From contig CANQZO010000113.1 of assembly GCA_947628355.1 (NCBI GenBank), forward strand, positions 1 to 6,441: a DNA stretch of 6,441 bases, in the 5' to 3' direction. Positions 1 through 5,556 of the stretch are shown piece after piece (within the stretch, counting starts at the first letter, position 1; every line of letters begins with the position of its first letter). The translations under genes were made by a program, and so were the position numbers. Source of the stretch: Candidatus Gastranaerophilales bacterium (GTDB lineage: Bacteria; Cyanobacteriota; Vampirovibrionia; Gastranaerophilales; Gastranaerophilaceae). The notes under the pieces are model-generated. The model saw only the letters and a list, made by a program, of their open reading frames with translations, was not told where the DNA came from and ran no database searches.

Positions 1-6
1 CAAACA

Positions 7-48
7 AATAACATTCCCTCCTGCACGGGTGCGGATGAGAATGTTATT
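7..48 (-). terminator. Hairpin after dapB, probable intrinsic terminator
   Basis: A perfect 10-bp inverted repeat (AATAACATTC at 7-16, GAATGTTATT at 39-48) encloses a second short stem (about 21-25 with 30-34) that contains GCAC/GTGC. Read on the minus strand, the hairpin begins 21 nt after the dapB stop codon. It is followed by TGTTTG, so the 3' side is T-rich (TTATTTGTTTG). Position, stem length and T-rich tail fit a Rho-independent terminator for dapB. Two features are atypical: the base of the stem next to the T-run is AT-rich, and the apical part contains AGGAGG on the minus strand. It could instead be a structured leader of a gene beyond the left edge. Confidence 0.5.
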
Positions 49-69
49 ATGGGTAAATTTTCTTATTAA

Positions 70-864
70 CTATAAAATATTATCAAGCCCGTAAATAAAG
101 TCATTATTTTTATAAACGTGTCTTACAGCGAGCAAAACTCCCGCCATATAGCAGGATCTGTCCATAGTATCGTGTTTTATTTTAAAGATTTGACCGTTAG
201 CGCCGAATATAACTTCTTGAGAAGCAATGTAACCGGGCATTCTGACCGAGTGAATATGTATATTTGCGCTTCCCGTTCCCCCTCTTGAACCTTTTATTAA
301 TTCTGTTTCAGGGCAATTGCCCGTTGTAAAGTTGCCGTTAACTTCAGCCATTAATTGTGCTGTTTTTACTGCGGTTCCCGACGGCGCATCTTTCTTTTGA
401 TTATGGTGAAGTTCTATTATTTCCGCATTATTAAAATATTTTGCCGCTTGTTTTGCAAACATCATTAATAATACCGCTCCCGTTGAAAAATTCGGAGCTA
501 TTAAACAACCTGTTTTTGTTTTCTCTGATAAGTTTCTTAACTCTTTTATATTTTCTTCATTTAACCCTGTTGTACCTATAACCGATTTTACATTTAATTC
601 CATATAAGTTTTTACGTGTTCAAATATTCCGTTTGGCTGAGTAAAATCAATTATTACATCGGGTTTTGATGTGCTTATTGCGTTTTTAATATCGGTTTGT
701 ATTAAAACTCCGCATTCTTTGCCTGCTGCCGCAAAGCCTGCGTCTGTTCCTTCACCTAAAACATCTATTGCGCAAACAAGTTCCATATCCTCGGCTTCAA
801 GAACAGATTTTACAACCTGTTTGCCCATTTTCCCGAGTGCACCGACAACTCCTGCTTTTATCAT
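70..864 (-). CDS. dapB: 4-hydroxy-tetrahydrodipicolinate reductase (DapB)
   Basis: This cytoplasmic enzyme reduces 4-hydroxy-tetrahydrodipicolinate to tetrahydrodipicolinate with NAD(P)H in the diaminopimelate/lysine pathway, which also feeds peptidoglycan synthesis. The 264-residue product is full length for the family. Visible in order are the Rossmann dinucleotide loop GALGKMG (8-14), an acidic D34 at the end of the second strand, DFT (73-75), IGTTG (96-100), and APNFSTG (123-129). The catalytic signature ELHHNQKKDAPSGTA (151-165) contains the expected acid H153 and lysine K157. The C-terminal part (HSVRMPG, SQEVIFG, DRSCYM, YGLDNIL) resembles cyanobacterial DapB. D34 may hint at NADH use, but this is inference. 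The start is supported by GAGGT (871-875 on the minus strand) 6 nt upstream. It stands alone on its strand, with no other lysine gene in the window, and a hairpin follows it. Confidence 0.97.
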   Translation of the reverse strand: MIKAGVVGALGKMGKQVVKSVLEAEDMELVCAIDVLGEGTDAGFAAAGKECGVLIQTDIKNAISTSKPDVIIDFTQPNGIFEHVKTYMELNVKSVIGTTGLNEENIKELRNLSEKTKTGCLIAPNFSTGAVLLMMFAKQAAKYFNNAEIIELHHNQKKDAPSGTAVKTAQLMAEVNGNFTTGNCPETELIKGSRGGTGSANIHIHSVRMPGYIASQEVIFGANGQIFKIKHDTMDRSCYMAGVLLAVRHVYKNNDFIYGLDNIL

Positions 865-909
865 TTTTCTACCTCGTTAATTATCTTTGACCCTTGTTAT
901 AATAACCGA

Positions 910-938
910 AAAATAGCTTATAGTGCCGTGATTGTAAA
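910..938 (-). promoter_or_regulatory. Candidate dapB promoter
   Basis: Reading the minus strand, TTTACA (938-933, 5 of 6 to TTGACA) is followed after 17 nt by TATTTT (915-910, 4 of 6 to TATAAT). Initiation would then fall near 903, giving a leader of about 40 nt before dapB. The region is so AT-rich that other -10-like hexamers occur nearby (for example TATAAC at 901-896, with no good -35), so this is a pattern match only. Confidence 0.35.
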
Positions 939-960
939 TAAATATTTATAATATTATTAT
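932..960 (+). promoter_or_regulatory. Candidate promoter for the two small plus-strand genes
   Basis: TTGTAA (932-937, 4 of 6 to TTGACA), a 17-nt spacer and TATTAT (955-960, 5 of 6 to TATAAT) form a plausible sigma-70-type promoter. It would start transcription near 967, about 60 nt before the first small gene. The -35 element lies on the same bases as the candidate -35 of the dapB promoter on the other strand, so the two could compete. A further -10-like TATAAAAT at 992-999 has no convincing -35. Confidence 0.35.
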
Positions 961-1029
961 AAAATTTGCAGTAAATAGGAAAATATGTTAGTATAAAATC
1001 GAAATAAAAAATAAAAGGAGAACGAAAAT

Positions 1030-1257
1030 ATGCAAAATACTTTAAAAATTGATTTTGAAAGATTGGAAAATGATATTCACTCAATCGGGAATGAACTTAC
1101 TTTAGCTCAAACTTTAAATAATTTTCTTGAATGTTCACTGAACGGCGATTTTGACCTTGAAAATGCAGATAATGCCAACTTGGCGGTTATTCAAAAAAGA
1201 ATACTTGAAAATATAATTGATAAGTATGATGAATTGGAAAACAGCCTTAATTTTTAG
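1030..1257 (+). CDS. Small acidic hypothetical protein (75 aa)
   Basis: I do not recognise this protein. It has 75 residues and is strongly acidic (about 15 Asp/Glu against 5 Lys/Arg). It has no signal peptide, membrane segment or metal motif, and only one Cys (C35). Heptad-like hydrophobic spacing suggests helices at about 5-37 and 49-73, separated by an acidic, Asn-rich turn (38-48), so a small helical bundle or helical hairpin is likely. The reading frame is believable because AAGGAG (1015-1020) sits 9 nt before the ATG, a candidate promoter lies upstream, and the codon use is like that of its neighbours. It is followed 60 nt later by another small gene on the same strand, probably in the same transcript. 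It could be a protein-binding or regulatory small protein, but nothing in the sequence shows this. Confidence 0.75.
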   Translation: MQNTLKIDFERLENDIHSIGNELTLAQTLNNFLECSLNGDFDLENADNANLAVIQKRILENIIDKYDELENSLNF

Positions 1258-1317
1258 TTAAATTGTTGATTTTTTCGGTAAAATTTATTAATATTTAACT
1301 ATATTGGAGGTTAATTT

Positions 1318-1575
1318 ATGGTGCAGCCGTTTGCTCAAGGGAATCAAATAAAAAAAAGAACTTCGGTTTTGGTATTTTTGAAAGGCACTACAGCGCCTCT
1401 TGTTTTATACGTTGAAAATCCGTTAGAGCTCTATGAGGAGCTTTTGCAGGTGCTTAAATTAAATTCACCCACTACTAAATTAATTGAAAAAAATACCATA
1501 GGACCTGTTAAAAGAGTCTGCATTCAATCAACTTCAATATGCGCAGTCGCTCTGCAAGATGAACAGTATATGTAA
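1318..1575 (+). CDS. Small hypothetical protein (85 aa), alternating beta/alpha pattern
   Basis: I do not recognise this protein. A strong Shine-Dalgarno sequence (GGAGG, 1306-1310) lies 7 nt before the ATG, so translation is likely. The pattern suggests a basic start (KKR, 12-14), two strands (15-21 and 27-33), an amphipathic helix (35-48, rich in Leu and Glu), and two further strands (about 64-70 and 73-79). This would be a compact beta-beta-alpha-beta-beta fold. Two cysteines (C68, C75) are not arranged as a metal site. No signal peptide or membrane span is seen. It probably shares a transcript with the 75-residue gene upstream. The weak pair TTGATT (1266-1271) / TAATAT (1289-1294), 17 nt apart, could give it a promoter of its own. 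Its stop codon is one base from the stop of the converging transporter gene. Confidence 0.8.
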   Translation: MVQPFAQGNQIKKRTSVLVFLKGTTAPLVLYVENPLELYEELLQVLKLNSPTTKLIEKNTIGPVKRVCIQSTSICAVALQDEQYM

Positions 1576-1576
1576 T

Positions 1577-2272
1577 TTATTTCATATCAACTAAAATTTT
1601 TACCGTGTTCTTTAACAGACCTATTGACCACCTTATTATCAATAAACCGCCTAATATTCCGATAATCGGGTCTAAACTCGTAAAATTAAAGTATTTCCCC
1701 GCAATTAGCGCGCTAATCGCTAAAACCGAGGTCAGAACATCCGCTAATATGTGATAATATGCCGATTTAAAATTGTAATCTTTACAGGTATTGTCTTTTT
1801 GATGTTCACAATTTCTGCAGTGATGATGTTCATGCCCGTTATCTTTGCAGTGTTTGTATTCCATTATAAATATACATACTGAATTAACAATTAAGCCTAT
1901 TGTTGCAATCATAATCGCTTCATTAAATTTTATGCCGAGCGGATGAAAAAATCTTGATATTGCTTCAAAAATTATCCACAAACCTGTTAAACCTAAAAAT
2001 ACAGAGCTTGTATATGCCGCCAGCGTACCTATTTTATCGGTTCCGTTTTTAAACAGTTCCGAATTTTTATATTTTCTTGTCAGCACGTAAGCTATATAAG
2101 TTAATCCGAGTGCAAGAGCGTGAGTTCCCATATGGTATCCGTCAGCTAACAAAGCCATTGAATTTGTTATGTAACCCCAGCTTATCTCCGCAATCATTGT
2201 TATTATTGTTAAAATAATAACAACAAGAGTTTTCTTTTCATTATCATTATTGATTTCATGGGTGTGAGCCAT
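1577..2272 (-). CDS. DmeF-like cation diffusion facilitator lacking the C-terminal domain (copy A)
   Basis: Inner-membrane divalent metal/proton antiporter of the cation diffusion facilitator family, expected to export metal from the cytoplasm. Six membrane spans are visible at about 15-35, 38-62, 80-103, 116-137, 170-192 and 200-222. The transport site has H47-x3-H51 in span 2 (in LLADGYHMGTH) and H174-x3-D178 in span 5. H-x3-H in span 2, with ADGYHMGTHALALG around it, is typical of the DmeF (cobalt/nickel) branch rather than the usual zinc exporters. The loop between spans 4 and 5 (141-163) is rich in His and Cys (C142, C152, C155, C163), and H3 and H5 add N-terminal ligands. The protein ends at DMK right after span 6, so the cytoplasmic C-terminal domain is absent. 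A weak AGGGA lies 7 nt upstream, inside the end of the preceding gene. The metal specificity is inferred from motifs only. Confidence 0.88.
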   Translation of the reverse strand: MAHTHEINNDNEKKTLVVIILTIITMIAEISWGYITNSMALLADGYHMGTHALALGLTYIAYVLTRKYKNSELFKNGTDKIGTLAAYTSSVFLGLTGLWIIFEAISRFFHPLGIKFNEAIMIATIGLIVNSVCIFIMEYKHCKDNGHEHHHCRNCEHQKDNTCKDYNFKSAYYHILADVLTSVLAISALIAGKYFNFTSLDPIIGILGGLLIIRWSIGLLKNTVKILVDMK

Positions 2273-2276
2273 AATG

Positions 2277-2951
2277 TTATCCCTGCTTCATATCAATTAA
2301 TATTTTAACTGTATTTTTCAATAAATTTACAGCCCAAACCAGAATAAATACGGCACCTAAAATACCTGTCAGCGCATCTAAATGTATGCAGTTAAAGTAT
2401 TTACCCAGAACGAGAGCTATTATTGTTAATATTGATATTAAAACATCCGATAATATATGATAATACGCTGCTTTATAATTGTAGTCTTTAGATTCTTTTA
2501 TGTTTCCGTCGTGATGGTGATGATGATGTATGTGAAGTTTTCCCTCCATTACCGCAATACAAATGTAGTTTATTACCAACGCAAAAATGGAAGCGTATAT
2601 TGCCTGTGTAAATTGGATTTGCTCGGGATTAAAAAATCTTGCGGCAGATTCATACATTATTCCGAGTGCAGTTATTCCTAAAAACAATGCCGAAGTATAT
2701 CCTGCAAGGACACCGATTTTATACGTTCCGTTTATAAATAATGTTGAGTCTTTAAATTTTCTTGCAACTATGTATGCGGCATAAGTTAATCCTAATGTAA
2801 GAACATGAACGCTCATGTGATAGCCCTCTGCAAGCAGGGACATTGATTTTGTTATATACCCAAAGGCTATTTCTCCAATCATTGCAAATATTGTAAATAT
2901 TATTACAATAAGCATTCGCCGTTCATTTTGTATTTGTGTGTTTTCTTCCAT
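2277..2951 (-). CDS. DmeF-like cation diffusion facilitator lacking the C-terminal domain (copy B)
   Basis: Tandem paralogue of the next gene in the operon; hand alignment of the membrane parts gives roughly 55-60% identity. It has the same six-span layout, with transport-site residues H45-x3-H49 (span 2) and H165-x3-D169 (span 5). The loop between spans 4 and 5 carries a true histidine run, H140 then H142-H147, but no cysteines, unlike copy A. Two changes from copy A stand out: E42 where A has D44, just before the span-2 ligands, and Y77 where A has D79. The 224-residue product ends DMKQG with no C-terminal domain. Its ATG lies one base after the kdsB stop (TAGTATG). No good Shine-Dalgarno sequence is visible, so translation may depend on ribosomes terminating on kdsB. 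It may pair with copy A as a heterodimer, which is inference. Confidence 0.87.
   Translation of the reverse strand: MEENTQIQNERRMLIVIIFTIFAMIGEIAFGYITKSMSLLAEGYHMSVHVLTLGLTYAAYIVARKFKDSTLFINGTYKIGVLAGYTSALFLGITALGIMYESAARFFNPEQIQFTQAIYASIFALVINYICIAVMEGKLHIHHHHHHDGNIKESKDYNYKAAYYHILSDVLISILTIIALVLGKYFNCIHLDALTGILGAVFILVWAVNLLKNTVKILIDMKQG
2511..2534 (-). repeat. Histidine-codon run in the copy B loop
   Basis: Eight codons encode H-I-H-H-H-H-H-H (residues 140-147 of copy B), mixing CAT and CAC. The plus strand shows this as a GTG/ATG-like triplet repeat. Histidine-rich loops at this place in metal transporters of this family are thought to gather or sense metal. The triplet repeat could vary in length between strains. 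Confidence 0.8.
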
Positions 2952-2952
2952 A

Positions 2953-3684
2953 CTACTTTATTTCAACCAATTTCTTAAATGAATTCAAATCTTCTATTGT
3001 ATCAATACCTATTGAATTATATTCTACCACGGCTGTTTTAATTTTCATCCCGTTATATAAAGCTCTTAACTGCTCTAAACTTTCGGCGCGTTCAATTTCC
3101 GGCTGAGGAAATTTTGTCATTTTAAATAAAGACTCGCGTTTATAGCCGTATATCCCTATATGTTTATAAAATTCAGCTATTCCAAGGTTTCTTTCATAAG
3201 GGATTTTTGACCTTGAAAAATAAAGAGCGTATCCGTTTTTATCCGTAACGCATTTAACCATATTCGGATCATCCAAATCTTCATTTTCTCCGATTTTTGA
3301 CAAAAGTGTTGAAATATCCGCTTCACTGTCATCTTTAATTAATTTAATAACCGTTTCAACGCATTCGGGGTTTATCATGGGTTCATCGCCCTGCAGATTT
3401 ATAATGTATGAAATATCGGGGTATTTTTCCGCTACTTCAACAATTCTGTCGCTTCCGCATTTGTGTTCGGTCGATGTCATTTCAACTTCCGCGCCGAAAC
3501 CTTTTGCACATTCATATATTTCTTCATTATCTGTTGCAATTATGACCATGTCAGCAGATTTTACTTCTTTTGCTCTCTCCCATACCCACTGAATTATAGG
3601 TTTATCACATACTTTAATTAATGGCTTTCCCTGCAGTCTTTTTGAATTATATCTCGCAGGTATTATTATTGCGGTTTTACTCAT
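2953..3684 (-). CDS. kdsB: 3-deoxy-manno-octulosonate cytidylyltransferase (CMP-Kdo synthetase)
   Basis: This enzyme joins Kdo to CMP from CTP in the cytoplasm, making the activated sugar that is added to lipid A in the lipopolysaccharide inner core. The 243 residues match the usual length of about 250. Motifs in order are the nucleotide-binding loop IPARYNSKRLQGKPL (8-22), ATDNEEI (50-56), the HKCGSDR sugar-site stretch (74-80, usually HxSGTDR), NLQGDEP (96-102) with metal-binding D100, SRSKIPY (157-163), YKHIGIYGY (173-181), ESLEQLRALYNG (201-212), and GIDT (226-229) with the second metal Asp D228. The ATG follows the prmA stop directly (TAAATG). A perfect AAGGAGG lies 5 nt upstream within the last prmA codons. 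It is the strongest single sign of a Gram-negative envelope here. The other Kdo genes (kdsA, kdsD, waaA) are not in the window. Confidence 0.96.
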   Translation of the reverse strand: MSKTAIIIPARYNSKRLQGKPLIKVCDKPIIQWVWERAKEVKSADMVIIATDNEEIYECAKGFGAEVEMTSTEHKCGSDRIVEVAEKYPDISYIINLQGDEPMINPECVETVIKLIKDDSEADISTLLSKIGENEDLDDPNMVKCVTDKNGYALYFSRSKIPYERNLGIAEFYKHIGIYGYKRESLFKMTKFPQPEIERAESLEQLRALYNGMKIKTAVVEYNSIGIDTIEDLNSFKKLVEIK

Positions 3685-4605
3685 TTAATCCTCCTTTTGA
3701 ACAACATAAGCAAGCCATTCTTTTTGCTTCATTTCCTCGATTTGCTTTAAGCCGTTTAATTTTACGGCGTTTATTACTACTTCTTCCTTACCCTCTAATA
3801 TTCCGCTTAAAACTATTTTTCCGCCCGTTTTTGTTATGCGTTTTAAATCACCCATAATTTCGGCTAAGACATTATGCAGTATATTCGCAAATACAAAATC
3901 ATATTTACTGCTGCCAAGCGCGTCAGAAGATGAAGTTTGAAAACTTATATTTTCTTTGTTTATTTGTGCATTTATTTTTGCCGTTTCAACGGCCGTTTCA
4001 TCCGTATCTACGCTGTCAACTGAAATTGCCCCCAGTTTTTTAGCGCAAATGCCAAGTATCCCCGAACCGCACCCGATATCCGCAGCTACTGCATTTTTAG
4101 GCATATATTTTTCGCAAGCATAAACACATAATTGCGTTGTCGCATGAGTCCCTGTTCCAAAAGCGTTACCGGGGTCAAGTGTTACTTTTATTTCATTTTG
4201 TTTTGGTTCATAACTCTCCCAGCTTGGGCATATTACTATTTTATTTGATATTTTAGACGGCTTCCAATGCTCTTTCCACTTTTTTGACCAGTCTGTAATC
4301 TCTTGTTTTTTTAAGCTGATCTCCCAGCTTCCTATATCGGAATTAAATATTTTTTTATCAATAATATCTTGTCTTTTAACTTTAAAGAACTGCTTTAATT
4401 CTTCTAAATCCAATACATCAGCAACAATGTATGCTTTTATTGTACCTTCTGTCGTATTTACAAGTTCAAGGTTTTTGTATGTTTCTTCTGCCGTAACTAT
4501 TCCCTCACAGTCAAAATCTGACTGCACTATGTCACATACTATATCCGTGCATATAGGATTAATTTGTATACATACTTCCCAATAAGTTTTATCAATTACT
4601 GACAA
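3685..4605 (-). CDS. prmA: Ribosomal protein L11 methyltransferase
   Basis: SAM-dependent methyltransferase that adds methyl groups to ribosomal protein L11. The N-terminal L11-recognition domain (about 1-70) begins WEVCIQINP, as in the family. A linker (about 75-100) leads into the catalytic domain. Motifs seen are DPGNAFGTGTHATT (144-157), the SAM-binding DIGCGSGILGI (176-186), the acidic end of the second strand (VDTDE, 199-203), and FANIL (239-243), which fits the family's substrate/catalytic motif (NIL). LSGIL lies near the end. Length is 306, slightly above the usual 290-300. The start is TTG at 4605, overlapping the accA end by 10 nt. No ATG or GTG in this frame would keep the conserved N-terminus, and only a weak GGGTG precedes it. 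The start choice is thus likely but less firm than the identity. It may be translated through coupling to accA. Confidence 0.94.
   Translation of the reverse strand: MSVIDKTYWEVCIQINPICTDIVCDIVQSDFDCEGIVTAEETYKNLELVNTTEGTIKAYIVADVLDLEELKQFFKVKRQDIIDKKIFNSDIGSWEISLKKQEITDWSKKWKEHWKPSKISNKIVICPSWESYEPKQNEIKVTLDPGNAFGTGTHATTQLCVYACEKYMPKNAVAADIGCGSGILGICAKKLGAISVDSVDTDETAVETAKINAQINKENISFQTSSSDALGSSKYDFVFANILHNVLAEIMGDLKRITKTGGKIVLSGILEGKEEVVINAVKLNGLKQIEEMKQKEWLAYVVQKED
3690..3696 (-). promoter_or_regulatory. kdsB ribosome binding site within the end of prmA
   Basis: On the minus strand the sequence reads AAGGAGG, then 5 nt, then the kdsB ATG. These bases also encode the last residues of PrmA (Gln-Lys-Glu-Asp region), and the prmA stop abuts the kdsB start. 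It is the best Shine-Dalgarno match in the operon, contrasting with the weak sites of prmA and of transporter copy B. Confidence 0.85.
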
Positions 4606-5546
4606 AATACACCCATTCTTCTGAATTTGTTATATCTTTCTTCTCTGAGCTTATCTGAATTCAGCGATTTTAATTCGTTTATTGCATTCATAACGGTTTC
4701 TTTTAATGAATTTGCAGCTGCTTCATAGTCGCAGTGCGCACCGCCTAAAGGTTCTTTAATTATTCCGTCAATTATTTCCAGTTTTAATAAATCTTCACTT
4801 GTTATTTTAAGTGCTTCAGCAGCAACATCCGCTTTTGACGCGTCACGCCATAATATGGAAGCGCAGCCCTCGGGTGATATTACGGTATAATATGAATGTT
4901 CTAACATATAAACTCTGTCTGAAACGGCTAAGCCTAATGCGCCTCCCGAACAGCCTTCGCCCGTAATTACTGCAACAATCGGAACATTTAATTTTGCCAT
5001 TTCTCTTAAATTTACCGCAATTGCAGTTCCCTGCGCCGTTTCTTCGGCTTTCATGCCGGGGTAGGCTCCCGGGGTATCTATTAAAGTAATTATCGGCATA
5101 TTAAATTTATTTGCGTGGTTAAATAATCTTAGTGCCTTTCTGTATCCTTGAGGCTGAGGCATTCCGAAGTTATATACAAGATTTTCCTTTGTTGTTTTAC
5201 CTTTTTGTGTACCGATTAACATTACGCTTTGACCGTCAATTTTAGCTATTCCGCCTATTATAGCTCTGTCGTCTGTGCCTTCTCTGTCACCGTGCATTTC
5301 TATAAAATCGGTTGTTATCAGTTTTACGTAATCCAAAAAAGTGGGTCTATCCGCATGGCGTGCTATCTGCAATCTTTGTGCGGGAGTTAAGTTTGCATAT
5401 AATTCCTTTTTATACTCCATTGCCTGCTGTTCAAATGTATTTATTTGTTCTGATACGTCCATGCCTGATGACTCACTTATTTCTTTTAATTCTTTTATCT
5501 TTTCTTCTATTTCATATAAGGGTTTTTCAAATTCTAAAATAGCCAT
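4596..5546 (-). CDS. accA: Acetyl-CoA carboxylase carboxyltransferase subunit alpha
   Basis: Alpha half of the carboxyltransferase, which moves the carboxyl group from biotin on AccB to acetyl-CoA to give malonyl-CoA, the first committed step of fatty acid synthesis. It works in the cytoplasm as an alpha2-beta2 tetramer with AccD. The 316 residues are the normal length. A charged helical N-terminus (1-50) precedes ADRPTFLDYV (65-74), HGDR (85-88), and the crotonase-fold active-site segments DTPGAYPG (157-164), GEGCSGGALGLAVSD (196-210) and SPEGCASILWRD (224-235). These carry the glycine-rich backbone sites that bind the acyl-CoA and carboxybiotin carbonyls. AGGAG (5558-5554) lies 7 nt before the ATG and overlaps the accD stop, 10 nt after which accA starts. 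That arrangement should help produce the two subunits together. Confidence 0.97.
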   Translation of the reverse strand: MAILEFEKPLYEIEEKIKELKEISESSGMDVSEQINTFEQQAMEYKKELYANLTPAQRLQIARHADRPTFLDYVKLITTDFIEMHGDREGTDDRAIIGGIAKIDGQSVMLIGTQKGKTTKENLVYNFGMPQPQGYRKALRLFNHANKFNMPIITLIDTPGAYPGMKAEETAQGTAIAVNLREMAKLNVPIVAVITGEGCSGGALGLAVSDRVYMLEHSYYTVISPEGCASILWRDASKADVAAEALKITSEDLLKLEIIDGIIKEPLGGAHCDYEAAANSLKETVMNAINELKSLNSDKLREERYNKFRRMGVFCQ

Positions 5547-5556
5547 TAATCTTCTC

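Noticed and set aside
865..1029. Possible riboswitch (such as a lysine riboswitch) before dapB
   Set aside because: The likely leader is only about 40 nt and the whole gap is 165 nt of AT-rich sequence without the stacked GC stems of a lysine riboswitch.
881..1084. A 67-codon minus-strand open frame across the dapB upstream region
   Set aside because: It is made almost wholly of Phe, Tyr, Ile and Asn, as expected from translating AT-rich noncoding DNA. It overlaps the start of the better supported plus-strand gene and covers the candidate promoters.
1030..1575. Toxin-antitoxin pair
   Set aside because: The sizes fit, but no toxin or DNA-binding motif is seen and the genes are 60 nt apart. 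I report them as unknown small genes instead.
2511..2534. A triplet repeat that could be taken for a microsatellite or noncoding repeat
   Set aside because: It is in frame in transporter copy B and encodes the histidine-rich loop expected at this position. I keep it only as a coding repeat.
1577..2951. Possible frameshift truncation of the two transporter genes
   Set aside because: No remnant of a C-terminal domain can follow either stop codon: copy B is followed within 4 nt by copy A, and copy A abuts the opposite gene. Both end at the same point of the fold.
3621..3857. A 78-codon plus-strand frame over the prmA/kdsB junction
   Set aside because: It is a shadow frame spanning two well-supported opposite-strand genes, with a Leu/Phe/Arg-rich composition typical of antisense translation.
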